Positions 54,063 through 61,145 of a stretch of DNA of 64,000 bases are shown here, one piece after another (the stretch's first letter is position 1; each line of letters begins with the position of its first letter). The stretch is taken from contig JAXHNI010000012.1 in the NCBI GenBank assembly GCA_034520625.1, forward strand, positions 124,001-188,000, in the 5' to 3' direction. The stretch comes from JAANXG01 sp034520625. Its GTDB lineage: Bacteria; Pseudomonadota; Gammaproteobacteria; Arenicellales; JAANXG01. The notes beneath the pieces were generated by a model, which did not search any database, had not been told where the DNA came from, and saw only the letters and a list, made by a program, of their open reading frames with translations. The translations under genes were made by a program, and so were the position numbers.

Positions 54063-54982
54063 GCGTGCTGCAGCGGGAGCCGGACGTGGCGTTCTGCGGC
54101 GTGCCCTTCTCGAATGCCGATGAGATCGACGCCGACATCGCCGTTGTCGGCGCGCCCCACGGCACGCCCTACAAACCCGGCACCCCCAGCCACGCAGCCA
54201 ACGGTGCCGACGCCGTTCGCGCCGCCCTGAGCTGGTACAGCACCGGCCGGGAACAGATGGACTTCGATTCGCTGCAGCCGGTATTCGCCGGGGCCTCGAT
54301 CGTTGATCTTGGCAATGTCACCGAGGATCTCGAGGACGGTCGAGCGAACCGCGCCTGCATCGAGAACGCAACCCGGGCCGCGCTGGCGCAAAACGCCAAA
54401 CCGATTCTGCTCGGCGGCGACGACTCGGTGCCGATTCCCTTCATCCAGGCCCTGGACGAGCAATACAAGGAAGTGACCGTCGTCCAGGTCGATGCGCACC
54501 TCGACTGGCGGCACGAGGTCGACGGGGTCACCCATGGCTTCTCCAGCACCATGCGCCGCGCCTCGGAGATGGACCATGTCCGCAACATGATCCAGATCGG
54601 CGCCCGCGGTCCGGGCAGCGCCCGGCGCCAGGACTGCGAGGACGCCGTGGCCTGGGGCGCGAAGATATTCACGGCGCGGGACATTCACAGAAACGGGTTC
54701 AAGGCGGCGCTGAAGGCGGTGCCGCGGCATGCGCCGGTGGTGCTGAGCATCGACGTCGACGGCATCGACCCGTCGGTGGTGCCCGGGGTGATCCTGCCGG
54801 CCTTCGGCGGCCTGGGCTATCAGCAGATGCTCGACATCATCCAGGGCATCGCCGAGCGCACGACCATCGTCGCCGCGGACTTCGTCGAGTTCGTGCCGGA
54901 ACAGGACCTCCAGTCACGCGGCGCCCAGGCCATTGCCCGGCTGGCCTGCAACGTAATCACCGCCATGGCCCGCCAGCGCTGA
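54059..54982 (+). CDS. agmatinase/ureohydrolase family protein
   Basis: This 307-residue member of the arginase/agmatinase superfamily hydrolyses guanidino compounds to an amine and urea using two Mn ions. The metal motifs are GGDDSVPI (normally GGDHS, so the first His ligand is Asp here), VDAHLDW and SIDVDGIDPSVVPG. The N-terminus IDADIAVVGAPHGTPYKPGT is typical of agmatinases. It is coupled to the DUF2889 gene. The His-to-Asp change makes the exact substrate and metal uncertain. Confidence 0.85.
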   Translation: MSVLQREPDVAFCGVPFSNADEIDADIAVVGAPHGTPYKPGTPSHAANGADAVRAALSWYSTGREQMDFDSLQPVFAGASIVDLGNVTEDLEDGRANRACIENATRAALAQNAKPILLGGDDSVPIPFIQALDEQYKEVTVVQVDAHLDWRHEVDGVTHGFSSTMRRASEMDHVRNMIQIGARGPGSARRQDCEDAVAWGAKIFTARDIHRNGFKAALKAVPRHAPVVLSIDVDGIDPSVVPGVILPAFGGLGYQQMLDIIQGIAERTTIVAADFVEFVPEQDLQSRGAQAIARLACNVITAMARQR

Positions 54983-55004
54983 CCCGCCGCTGAGGATCGG
55001 GCTT

Positions 55005-55056
55005 GTGTGGGTCGGGCTTTACGCCTGACATGTCAGCCTTAAAGGCTGACCCACAC
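55005..55056. repeat. TGTGGGTCGGGC palindrome
   Basis: GTGTGGGTCGGGCTTTACGC with complementary arm AGCCTTAAAGGCTGACCCAC forms a 52-bp palindrome about 22 nt after the ureohydrolase stop. It is the same family as 39171-39222 and may also act as a transcription terminator. Confidence 0.75.
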
Positions 55057-55144
55057 AAGGCCTGCCCAAATGGGTCGGCAGTTCGTCAGATCCACCAATG
55101 ATCGATCTTGTCCAATCAAGGGCACTTCTAAAGCGAATTCCCGG

Positions 55145-55735
55145 TTACGCCGGCAGGTTCCCGCACCCGCAGTCGTTGTTGTAGCCTTCGGTCAATGTCC
55201 ACGGATCCCCGAGCATATCGATCTCTATGGTGCGATTGGGCGCTTCGCCCTGGATGCCGAGAATTGATACACCGGGTGTCGCCTCCACGTTGGTGCATAC
55301 CAGCTCATCCTCCGTCTCCGTGAGAGCCAGATCGAACGAGTTCCCGATTGGCGCAGCGCCCGAGTAGCAGCCGACACCACCATCTGCGAAGTTCACCGAC
55401 AAGGTCACAATGCCATTGCGGAGGATGGCGCAGCCCGATACCGCGTTACAACCGGTCACGGCATAAGCCTTCGGCACCAGCCAGTCGATCCAGCGCGTAT
55501 CTTCGAACGAGACCTCGAGTCCGAACTCTCCGTCCGGGACACCGCTGGTCTGTGCATGGGCGGGCAGCATGACGGATTCCACCACCGGCCTGGTCCAGGC
55601 GCCAGGGAGGGCGGCAGCCGCCCCTGCAGCGACGCCGCCGGCGCCGAGCCGCTTCAATGCGCTGCGGCGGGAGCCGTTCGCTTTCGGCGCTTCGTTCGAA
55701 GAGGACTGCGGGGGCACTTCGTGATAATTCTTCAT
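55145..55735 (-). CDS. second small exported protein with WTRPVV-leader
   Basis: The protein has 196 residues, starting at MKNYHEVPPQ with ribosome site GGAGAC. The leader carries a twin-arginine-like SRRSALKRLGAGG, an Ala-rich stretch, then AWTRPVVESVMLPAHAQTS, the same segment as in the protein at 24383-24955. The mature domain differs: it has several Cys pairs (GCNAVSGC, GVGCYSG, CTNVEA, CGCGNLPA at the end) and an acidic beta-rich pattern (LEVSFEDTRWIDWLV). No known family is recognised. It is probably exported, with disulfides. The 299-nt upstream gap has no other gene that I can support. Confidence 0.72.
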   Translation of the reverse strand: MKNYHEVPPQSSSNEAPKANGSRRSALKRLGAGGVAAGAAAALPGAWTRPVVESVMLPAHAQTSGVPDGEFGLEVSFEDTRWIDWLVPKAYAVTGCNAVSGCAILRNGIVTLSVNFADGGVGCYSGAAPIGNSFDLALTETEDELVCTNVEATPGVSILGIQGEAPNRTIEIDMLGDPWTLTEGYNNDCGCGNLPA

Positions 55736-56034
55736 TTTTGTCTCCAACATGGTAGTGAGTTGTACTACAAGTGTCCGCACAGCCCGCGGGGGGCGTAAGG
55801 AGATTCAGAGCCAGAACTACGCACGAAAAATCGAGACAGGTCAAGATTCAATTCGGCACAGCGATTTCTACTTGTCGTTGGATCCTGTCACGGCGAACGC
55901 CAGCCGCGATTGTTTCGCCTGCGTACGGGCGCCGCCGTCGAAGCAGACGACGTCGTCTTGAGTCTGGTACAGCAAATGCCGGACAGTGCCGGCAACGTCC
56001 GCCGGCAAGTGACGCCGCCTGCTTTTTGTTCTCC

Positions 56035-56529
56035 CTATTCAGGGTTCGAACCGACGGGGTTGTCGGGCGTCGAGCCGACCGGGCGCGCTTTCGCGGGCGG
56101 ACCGTAGAGTTGCCGCGCCCGGCGCTCGAAGGAATTCACGATATCCTGGACCAGGGCGGGCAGCATGCGGTCAAGCACGAGTCGCAACACCACCATGCTG
56201 CAGTCCACCCGGGCATGCAGGCGTAATCGGCAGCCCGCCTCGTCCAGCGGTTCCAGGCGCCATACCAGCCGGAGTTCCCGGAACGGCCATTCCCGGGACA
56301 CGACCTCGATCCGAGTCGGCCGATGCAGGGCCGTCCGGGTCGCGCAATCCACTCTCACCGGACCGAGCTGCAGGGTCTGCTGGGTGTGATAGGCATCCGG
56401 CTCCCGGTGGTGAACGCGGGCTTCCTTCCAGCCCGGGAGGAACTCCGGGTACCTTTCCACGTCGGCAATGAGATCGAATAACCTCTCTGCCTCATAGGTC
56501 ACCAGACGTTCGACTTGATACTCCTTCAT
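56035..56529 (-). CDS. START/Coq10-like protein (RatA family)
   Basis: This 164-residue protein starts at MKEYQVERLVTYEAERLFDLI. The family motif DVERYPEFLPGWKEARV, the central LGPVRVDCATRT, and the C-terminal helix (LDRMLPALVQDIVNSFERRA) are those of Coq10/RatA START-domain proteins. Mitochondrial Coq10 binds ubiquinone and aids respiration; bacterial RatA has been described as a ribosome-association toxin. Divergent from a fumarate reductase operon carrying a quinone-modifying gene, a quinone-related role seems more likely here. The C-terminal about 20 residues are extra. Confidence 0.8.
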   Translation of the reverse strand: MKEYQVERLVTYEAERLFDLIADVERYPEFLPGWKEARVHHREPDAYHTQQTLQLGPVRVDCATRTALHRPTRIEVVSREWPFRELRLVWRLEPLDEAGCRLRLHARVDCSMVVLRLVLDRMLPALVQDIVNSFERRARQLYGPPAKARPVGSTPDNPVGSNPE

Positions 56530-56683
56530 TGTGCAACACTCCCCAATGCGTGCTCCGGCACGTACGGTCAACAAAAGTGCCTGTTGTCAGTACCCGGCGG
56601 GCCTGTGGGTGGATTCTATAAAGTTCTGCCAACAATATTGAAGCCGCTCGACGAACACCAGTAAACCTCCGGGACGACTCTAG

Positions 56684-56725
56684 TTGATACAGATCAAGCT
56701 GCGCCCAGAGTGCCGGCGCTATGGT
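56684..56725 (+). promoter_or_regulatory. FNR box and class II promoter of the frd operon
   Basis: A perfect FNR/Anr site, TTGATACAGATCAA (56684-56697), is centred at 56690.5. If it sits at -41.5, transcription starts near 56732 and the -10 should be at 56720-56725. The sequence there is TATGGT, 4/6 to consensus. The site lies in the 303-nt gap between the Coq10-like gene and frdA. It implies activation without oxygen. Confidence 0.8.
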
Positions 56726-56832
56726 TGCTGTAATAGTCAACTGTCCGGCACCGTACTGTCGATCTACCGACAAGCAGCACGTTTGGAACCCGACCCGGAC
56801 TGTGGCGCGACACTGATGAATCTGGAGCCCAT

Positions 56833-58590
56833 ATGCGAGTCGTGACGGCGGATACAGTACTGGTGGGCGGCGGCGGCGCCGGCCTGAGGGCCGCGATCGC
56901 GGTAGCGGAAGCCGATCCATCCCTGCGAGTCGCACTGATTTCAAAGGTGTACCCAATGCGCAGCCACACGGTGGCCGCCGAAGGCGGCGCCGCCGGCGTG
57001 GTGCGCGAGGAAGACAGCCTGGAAAATCACTTCCGCGACACGGTCAGCGGCGGCGACTGGCTCAGCGACCAGGACGTGGTGGAGGCGTTCGTCCGGGAAG
57101 CGCCCGAGGCCCTGTACGAGCTGGAGCACTGGGGCTGTCCCTGGAGCCGGCAGCCCGACGGCCGCGTGGCAACCCGCCCTTTTGGCGGCATGAAGATCGA
57201 GCGCACCTGGTACGCGGCCGACAAAACCGGCTTCCACATGCTCCACACCCTGTTTCAGACCAGCCTTAAGTATCGCTCCATCGAGCGATACGACGAGTAC
57301 TTCGCCCTCGACCTGTTGGTCGCCGACGGGCGCTGCGGCGGCGTGGTGGCGATTGAGCTGAAGACCGGCGAACCGGTGGTGTTTCTGGCGCCGACCGTCA
57401 TCATGGCGACCGGCGGCGCCGGCCGGGCGTTTCCATTCACCACCAACGGCGGCATCAATACCGGCGACGGCATGGCCATGGCCTATCGGGCCGGCGTGCC
57501 GCTGAAGGACATGGAGTTCGTTCAGTACCATCCCACCGGCTTGCCCGGATCCGGCATCCTCATCACGGAAGGCGCCCGCGGCGAAGGCGGGATTCTGGTG
57601 AACCGCGACGGCTACCGCTACCTGCAGGACTACAATCTCGGTCCGCCCGACCCCTGGCCGCGCAAGAAGGCCATGGAGCTCGGCCCGCGCGACCGGCTCA
57701 GCCAGGCGTTCTGGCACGAGCAGCGCAAGGGCAAGGCCATCAGCCATCCGGCCGGCGACGTCGTGCACCTCGACATCCGCTCGCTGGGCGAAAAGAAGAT
57801 CAACGAGCGCCTGCCGTTCGTCCGGGAGCTGGCCCGCAGCTACGCCGGCGTGGACCCGGTGCACGAGCCGATCCCGGTGCGCCCGGTCGTGCACTATGTC
57901 ATGGGTGGCATCGATACCGATATCAACGCCGCCACAGTGGTCACCGGGCTGTATGCCGCCGGCGAATGCGCCTGTATCAGTCTCAACGGCGCCAACCGCC
58001 TCGGCTCAAATTCCCTCACCGAGCTGCTGGTGTTCGGCCGCCGCGCCGGACAGGCCGCCGCCCGCCAGGCGCGCGAGAAAGGCAACAGCATGCCCGAGGC
58101 GGTCTGGCGCCCCCGGGCGGAAGCCTGCCTGAGCCGGGTCCAGTCGCTGCTGGACCACACCGAAGGCGAGGAAACCGTAGCCGGACTGCGCAATGAAATG
58201 CACGATGTAATGGAAAGCTGCGCTGGCATCTACCGGGACAAGGCGCTGCTCGAGCAGGCCTGCCAACAGCTGTCAGAACTGCGGGAACGCTACCGGCGGC
58301 TGGGAATCAGCGACAAAAGCCGGGTGTTCAATACCGAGCTGGCTTATGCGCTGGAGCTGGGCGCCCTGCTGGAAGTCAGCGAGGCGATGGTCCACGGGGC
58401 CCTCCAGCGGCGCGAGTCGCGCGGGGCCCACCAGCGGCTCGACTATACCGAACGCGACGACCAGCAATTCCTGACCCATACCCTGGCCTGCTACCAGCCG
58501 GAGGGGCCGCCGCGCGTCGACTACCGGCCGGTCACCATTACCAGCTGGCAGCCGGCCGAACGCGTTTACGGAGGCGCAGCAGATGAGTGA
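56833..58590 (+). CDS. frdA: fumarate reductase flavoprotein subunit
   Basis: This 585-residue catalytic subunit reduces fumarate to succinate at covalently bound FAD. The flavin-linking His is H45 in RSHTVAAEGG, the same position as in Escherichia coli FrdA. The FAD-binding start is TVLVGGGGAGLRAAI. Substrate residues lie in QYHPTGLPGSGILITEGARG, the Arg base in FWHEQRKGKAIS, and GANRLGSNSLTELLVFGR. Long stretches are almost the same as E. coli FrdA (602 residues), not SdhA. GGAG precedes the ATG. It is the first gene of frdABCD-rquA. Confidence 0.95.
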   Translation: MRVVTADTVLVGGGGAGLRAAIAVAEADPSLRVALISKVYPMRSHTVAAEGGAAGVVREEDSLENHFRDTVSGGDWLSDQDVVEAFVREAPEALYELEHWGCPWSRQPDGRVATRPFGGMKIERTWYAADKTGFHMLHTLFQTSLKYRSIERYDEYFALDLLVADGRCGGVVAIELKTGEPVVFLAPTVIMATGGAGRAFPFTTNGGINTGDGMAMAYRAGVPLKDMEFVQYHPTGLPGSGILITEGARGEGGILVNRDGYRYLQDYNLGPPDPWPRKKAMELGPRDRLSQAFWHEQRKGKAISHPAGDVVHLDIRSLGEKKINERLPFVRELARSYAGVDPVHEPIPVRPVVHYVMGGIDTDINAATVVTGLYAAGECACISLNGANRLGSNSLTELLVFGRRAGQAAARQAREKGNSMPEAVWRPRAEACLSRVQSLLDHTEGEETVAGLRNEMHDVMESCAGIYRDKALLEQACQQLSELRERYRRLGISDKSRVFNTELAYALELGALLEVSEAMVHGALQRRESRGAHQRLDYTERDDQQFLTHTLACYQPEGPPRVDYRPVTITSWQPAERVYGGAADE

Positions 58591-59323
58591 CCGTACATTA
58601 TCTTTCGAAATCCTCCGTTACCGGCCCGAGCAGGAAGACGAACCGGTGTGGCAGTCCTACGACGTACCCTGCCGGGAGGACTGGGTGGTGCTCGATGGGC
58701 TCAATTACATCAAGGACCATCTCGACGGGACTCTGAGCCACCGCTGGTCGTGCCACATGGCCGTGTGCGGGAGCTGCGGCGTAATGATCGACGGCAAGCC
58801 GGCGCTTGCCTGCAAGACTTTCGTGCGCGACTTCACCGACACCGTACAGGTGGCCCCACTGGACAATCTGCCGGTCCATCGGGATCTGATCAGCGACATG
58901 GAAGGATTTGCCGACAAGCTGGGCAGGGTCGAGCCGTACCTGATAACGGACGAGGATCCCGGCGACAACGCCGAGTTCCGCCAGAGCCCGGCGCAGCTCG
59001 CCGTCTACCGGCAATACACCATGTGCATCAATTGCCTGCTGTGCTACGCGGCCTGCCCGCAGGTGGGGCTCAACCCGGGCTATCTCGGACCGGCGGCGCT
59101 GGCCCTGGCCCAGCGCTACAATCTCGATTCCCGGGATGCCGGCCGCTCGCAACGCGAGGAAGCCACCGCCAGTGAAGACGGCGTGTGGGAATGCACCTTT
59201 GTCGGCGAATGCTCGGAAGTCTGCCCGAAGGCGGTCGACCCGGCCGGCGCCATCCAGCAGATGAAGCTCGCCAGTTCGCTGGACTGGCTCGGCGGCCTGC
59301 TGCCGGGCGGGAGGAAATCATGA
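58583..59323 (+). CDS. frdB: fumarate reductase iron-sulfur subunit
   Basis: This 246-residue electron-transfer subunit holds the [2Fe-2S] ligands C57, C62, C65 and C77 (SCHMAVCGSC, LACKTF), the same numbering as E. coli FrdB. The [4Fe-4S] and [3Fe-4S] ligands are in CINCLLCYAACPQVGLNPGY and CTFVGECSEVCPKAVDP. It carries electrons from the quinol site to FrdA. It starts 8 nt before the frdA stop, which is translational coupling, and ends overlapping frdC (ATGA). Confidence 0.95.
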   Translation: MSDRTLSFEILRYRPEQEDEPVWQSYDVPCREDWVVLDGLNYIKDHLDGTLSHRWSCHMAVCGSCGVMIDGKPALACKTFVRDFTDTVQVAPLDNLPVHRDLISDMEGFADKLGRVEPYLITDEDPGDNAEFRQSPAQLAVYRQYTMCINCLLCYAACPQVGLNPGYLGPAALALAQRYNLDSRDAGRSQREEATASEDGVWECTFVGECSEVCPKAVDPAGAIQQMKLASSLDWLGGLLPGGRKS

Positions 59324-59709
59324 CGGAGCCGCGGATGTATCATCCCCGCCTGCCGCTGTTCTGGTACCTGCGGCGGCCGAGCTACGTCCGATACATGCTC
59401 CGCGAGCTGACCTGCATCGGAATCGGCGCCTACGCCATCACGCTCGCCGTCGGCCTGCTGCGCCTGGCACAGGGGCCGGCCGCCTGGCAGGGGTTCTGGC
59501 AGGCCTTCTCCTCGCCGGCCGGCGTCGCCTTCCAGGTGGTGGCGCTGGCCTTCACGCTCTACCACACCGTCAGTTGGTTCCAGCTGGCGCCCAGCACCAT
59601 GCCCATCTGGCGCGGCGAGACCCAGGTCCCGCCGGCCCGAATCCGCCTGGCCCATTACCTGGTGTTCGCCGTGGTTTCCATTGCTATATTACTGATCGTG
59701 GGGTTCTGA
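59320..59709 (+). CDS. frdC: fumarate reductase membrane anchor subunit C
   Basis: This 129-residue protein has three transmembrane helices (about 26-50, 65-90, 104-128). RPSYVRYMLRELTCIG keeps Glu29, the residue near the quinol site in E. coli FrdC (131 residues). There is no heme-ligand pattern, consistent with the heme-free QFR type. It anchors FrdAB with FrdD and forms the quinol-oxidising site. GGAGG ribosome site. Confidence 0.9.
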   Translation: MTEPRMYHPRLPLFWYLRRPSYVRYMLRELTCIGIGAYAITLAVGLLRLAQGPAAWQGFWQAFSSPAGVAFQVVALAFTLYHTVSWFQLAPSTMPIWRGETQVPPARIRLAHYLVFAVVSIAILLIVGF

Positions 59710-59710
59710 G

Positions 59711-60064
59711 ATGGCCAGATCCAACAAACCGATGCTGTGGCTGCCCTTTGCCGCCGGCGGCACCCTGGCGGCCTTCGTGCTGCCGGCGTTGATGCTGTCC
59801 CTGCTGCTGGCGGCGTTGGGCATCTTTCCGACACAGGCGGTTTCATACGAGCGTCTGCAGGCATTCGCCGGGCACCCGTTGGGCAAGGGCGCCCTGCTGG
59901 TTTTCCTGCTGCTGCTCGTATGGCACGCCGCCCACCGGCTGCGCATGACCCTCCAGGATCTCGGCGTTCGCCGCCTGGAAACGCGGTTATGGGCGGCGCG
60001 TATCTGCTACGCGGCCGCCGCGGCCGCGAGCGCCTTGATCGTTTACGCGCTGTGGATCCTGTGA
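59711..60064 (+). CDS. frdD: fumarate reductase membrane anchor subunit D
   Basis: This 117-residue protein has three helices (about 10-35, 55-80, 93-117). The family motif LLVWHAAHRLRMTLQDLGV and PLGKGALLVFLLL resemble E. coli FrdD (119 residues). It completes the quinol site with FrdC. It begins 1 nt after the frdC stop. Confidence 0.88.
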   Translation: MARSNKPMLWLPFAAGGTLAAFVLPALMLSLLLAALGIFPTQAVSYERLQAFAGHPLGKGALLVFLLLLVWHAAHRLRMTLQDLGVRRLETRLWAARICYAAAAAASALIVYALWIL

Positions 60065-60159
60065 CAGCTCCACGCTTCGCGTCCACGGTTCTGGATCAAC
60101 ACTTAACGCGGCAGAACTATCCACCCCACAACAACGCCACAAGCCGAGGAGACAGCAGC

Positions 60160-60939
60160 ATGGCAGGCCCCATCACCGAAACGAACCAGGCAACCACCGA
60201 CAACCTACCCGGTGCCGCATTCCGCTCAGCCCCGGCCCTCACAGGGACGATCGAGGAGTTGCCGGAGTACCTCACCCGGTACTATGCCTGGGCCTACGTC
60301 TGGCCCATCTCAGTCTGGTTTTTCGACCACCAGCCCATCATCAACGCCATCCTGTTCGGCCATTACAACCGAATCATGGCCAATACCCTCCGCCTGCTGG
60401 ACCCGGAAACCGCCGGCAGCACGCTGCAGATCGCGGCGGTGTACGGCAAGCTCACGCCGATTATTGCCCGGGACATCGACGATCTTCACCTCATCGACGC
60501 CGCCCGGATCCAGCTCGACCTGACCCAGCGGAAAGTCGAGACCACCGGCAGGTCCATCAAGCTGGCGCGCATGCACGCCGAGGCGCTGGACTATAAGGAT
60601 GACCGCTTCGACAGCGCCCTGCTGTTTCTCCTGCTGCACGAAATGCCGCCGGAGCCGCGGCGCGAAACGCTCCGCGAGGCGGTCCGGGTGGTGCGACCGG
60701 GCGGCCATCTGGTGATCGCCGAGTACGGGGAGCTAGGCGGCAGCCACCTGTTTCACCGCCTGCCGCCCATGCGCCGGGTGCTGACCACTGCCGAACCGTT
60801 CCTCGACAGCTTCTGGAAGGAATCCCTCGTCGACGTGCTCGGCGAGTGCGCGGCGCAGGCCGGCAAGCGGATCGAGCTCGAAGAGCAAGTGGACATTTTC
60901 CGCGGCTTTTACCGCGTCATGCGCTATCGGGTGTCGTGA
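60160..60939 (+). CDS. rquA: RquA-like rhodoquinone biosynthesis protein
   Basis: The protein has 259 residues, starting at MAGPITETNQ after GAGGAG. It has the hallmark layout of RquA, the methyltransferase-like enzyme that turns ubiquinone into rhodoquinone (aminoquinone): EYLTRYYAWAYVWPISVWFF (37-56), LQIAAVYGKLTP (89-100) in place of the normal SAM loop, LLFLLLHEMPPEP (154-166), VRPGGHLVIAEYGE and EPFLDSFWKESL. The usual DYH-x-P-x2-WHP segment is changed to EYGELGGSHLFHRLP, so it may be a divergent member. It is the last gene of the frdABCD transcript (95 nt after frdD). Rhodoquinol is the low-potential donor for fumarate reduction in known users. Confidence 0.78.
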   Translation: MAGPITETNQATTDNLPGAAFRSAPALTGTIEELPEYLTRYYAWAYVWPISVWFFDHQPIINAILFGHYNRIMANTLRLLDPETAGSTLQIAAVYGKLTPIIARDIDDLHLIDAARIQLDLTQRKVETTGRSIKLARMHAEALDYKDDRFDSALLFLLLHEMPPEPRRETLREAVRVVRPGGHLVIAEYGELGGSHLFHRLPPMRRVLTTAEPFLDSFWKESLVDVLGECAAQAGKRIELEEQVDIFRGFYRVMRYRVS

Positions 60940-61006
60940 CCGACGTGGCGCCGGACCAGGGCCTCGGTTGCGATCGCCCGGACTCGGAGCACCCGCTGAC
61001 ATTTCG

Positions 61007-61048
61007 TTGATCCAGATCAACCTGATTCCTAAAACCCACGACTAATAT
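61007..61048 (+). promoter_or_regulatory. FNR box and -10 of the arrA-like operon
   Basis: A perfect FNR/Anr site, TTGATCCAGATCAA (61007-61020), is centred at 61013.5. With a class II position (-41.5) the start would be near 61055 and the -10 at 61043-61048, where TAATAT is found. The site lies 126 nt before the arrA-like ATG. The arrangement copies that before frdA. Confidence 0.82.
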
Positions 61049-61145
61049 GGAAAATGCAATGCGCGGTCCGCCCCGCCGGCTCAGCCCGGTGCAACGAGAA
61101 CACTGAATAACGCGATCACGAACCTACGTGAAAGGACTGTAATCT

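Noticed and set aside
55096..55135. A third FNR-like site (CTTGTCCAATCAAG) upstream of nothing obvious.
   Set aside because: The half-site spacing is two bases short of the FNR consensus and no promoter or gene start follows.
56040..56060. A tRNA-like T-loop (GGTTCGAA) near 56042.
   Set aside because: It lies in the coding sequence of the Coq10/RatA-like gene and no acceptor or anticodon stem surrounds it.
55771..56226. A plus-strand frame across the upstream region of the second leader protein and the RatA-like gene.
   Set aside because: Most of it is antisense to the RatA-like gene, and it has no ribosome site or recognisable domain.
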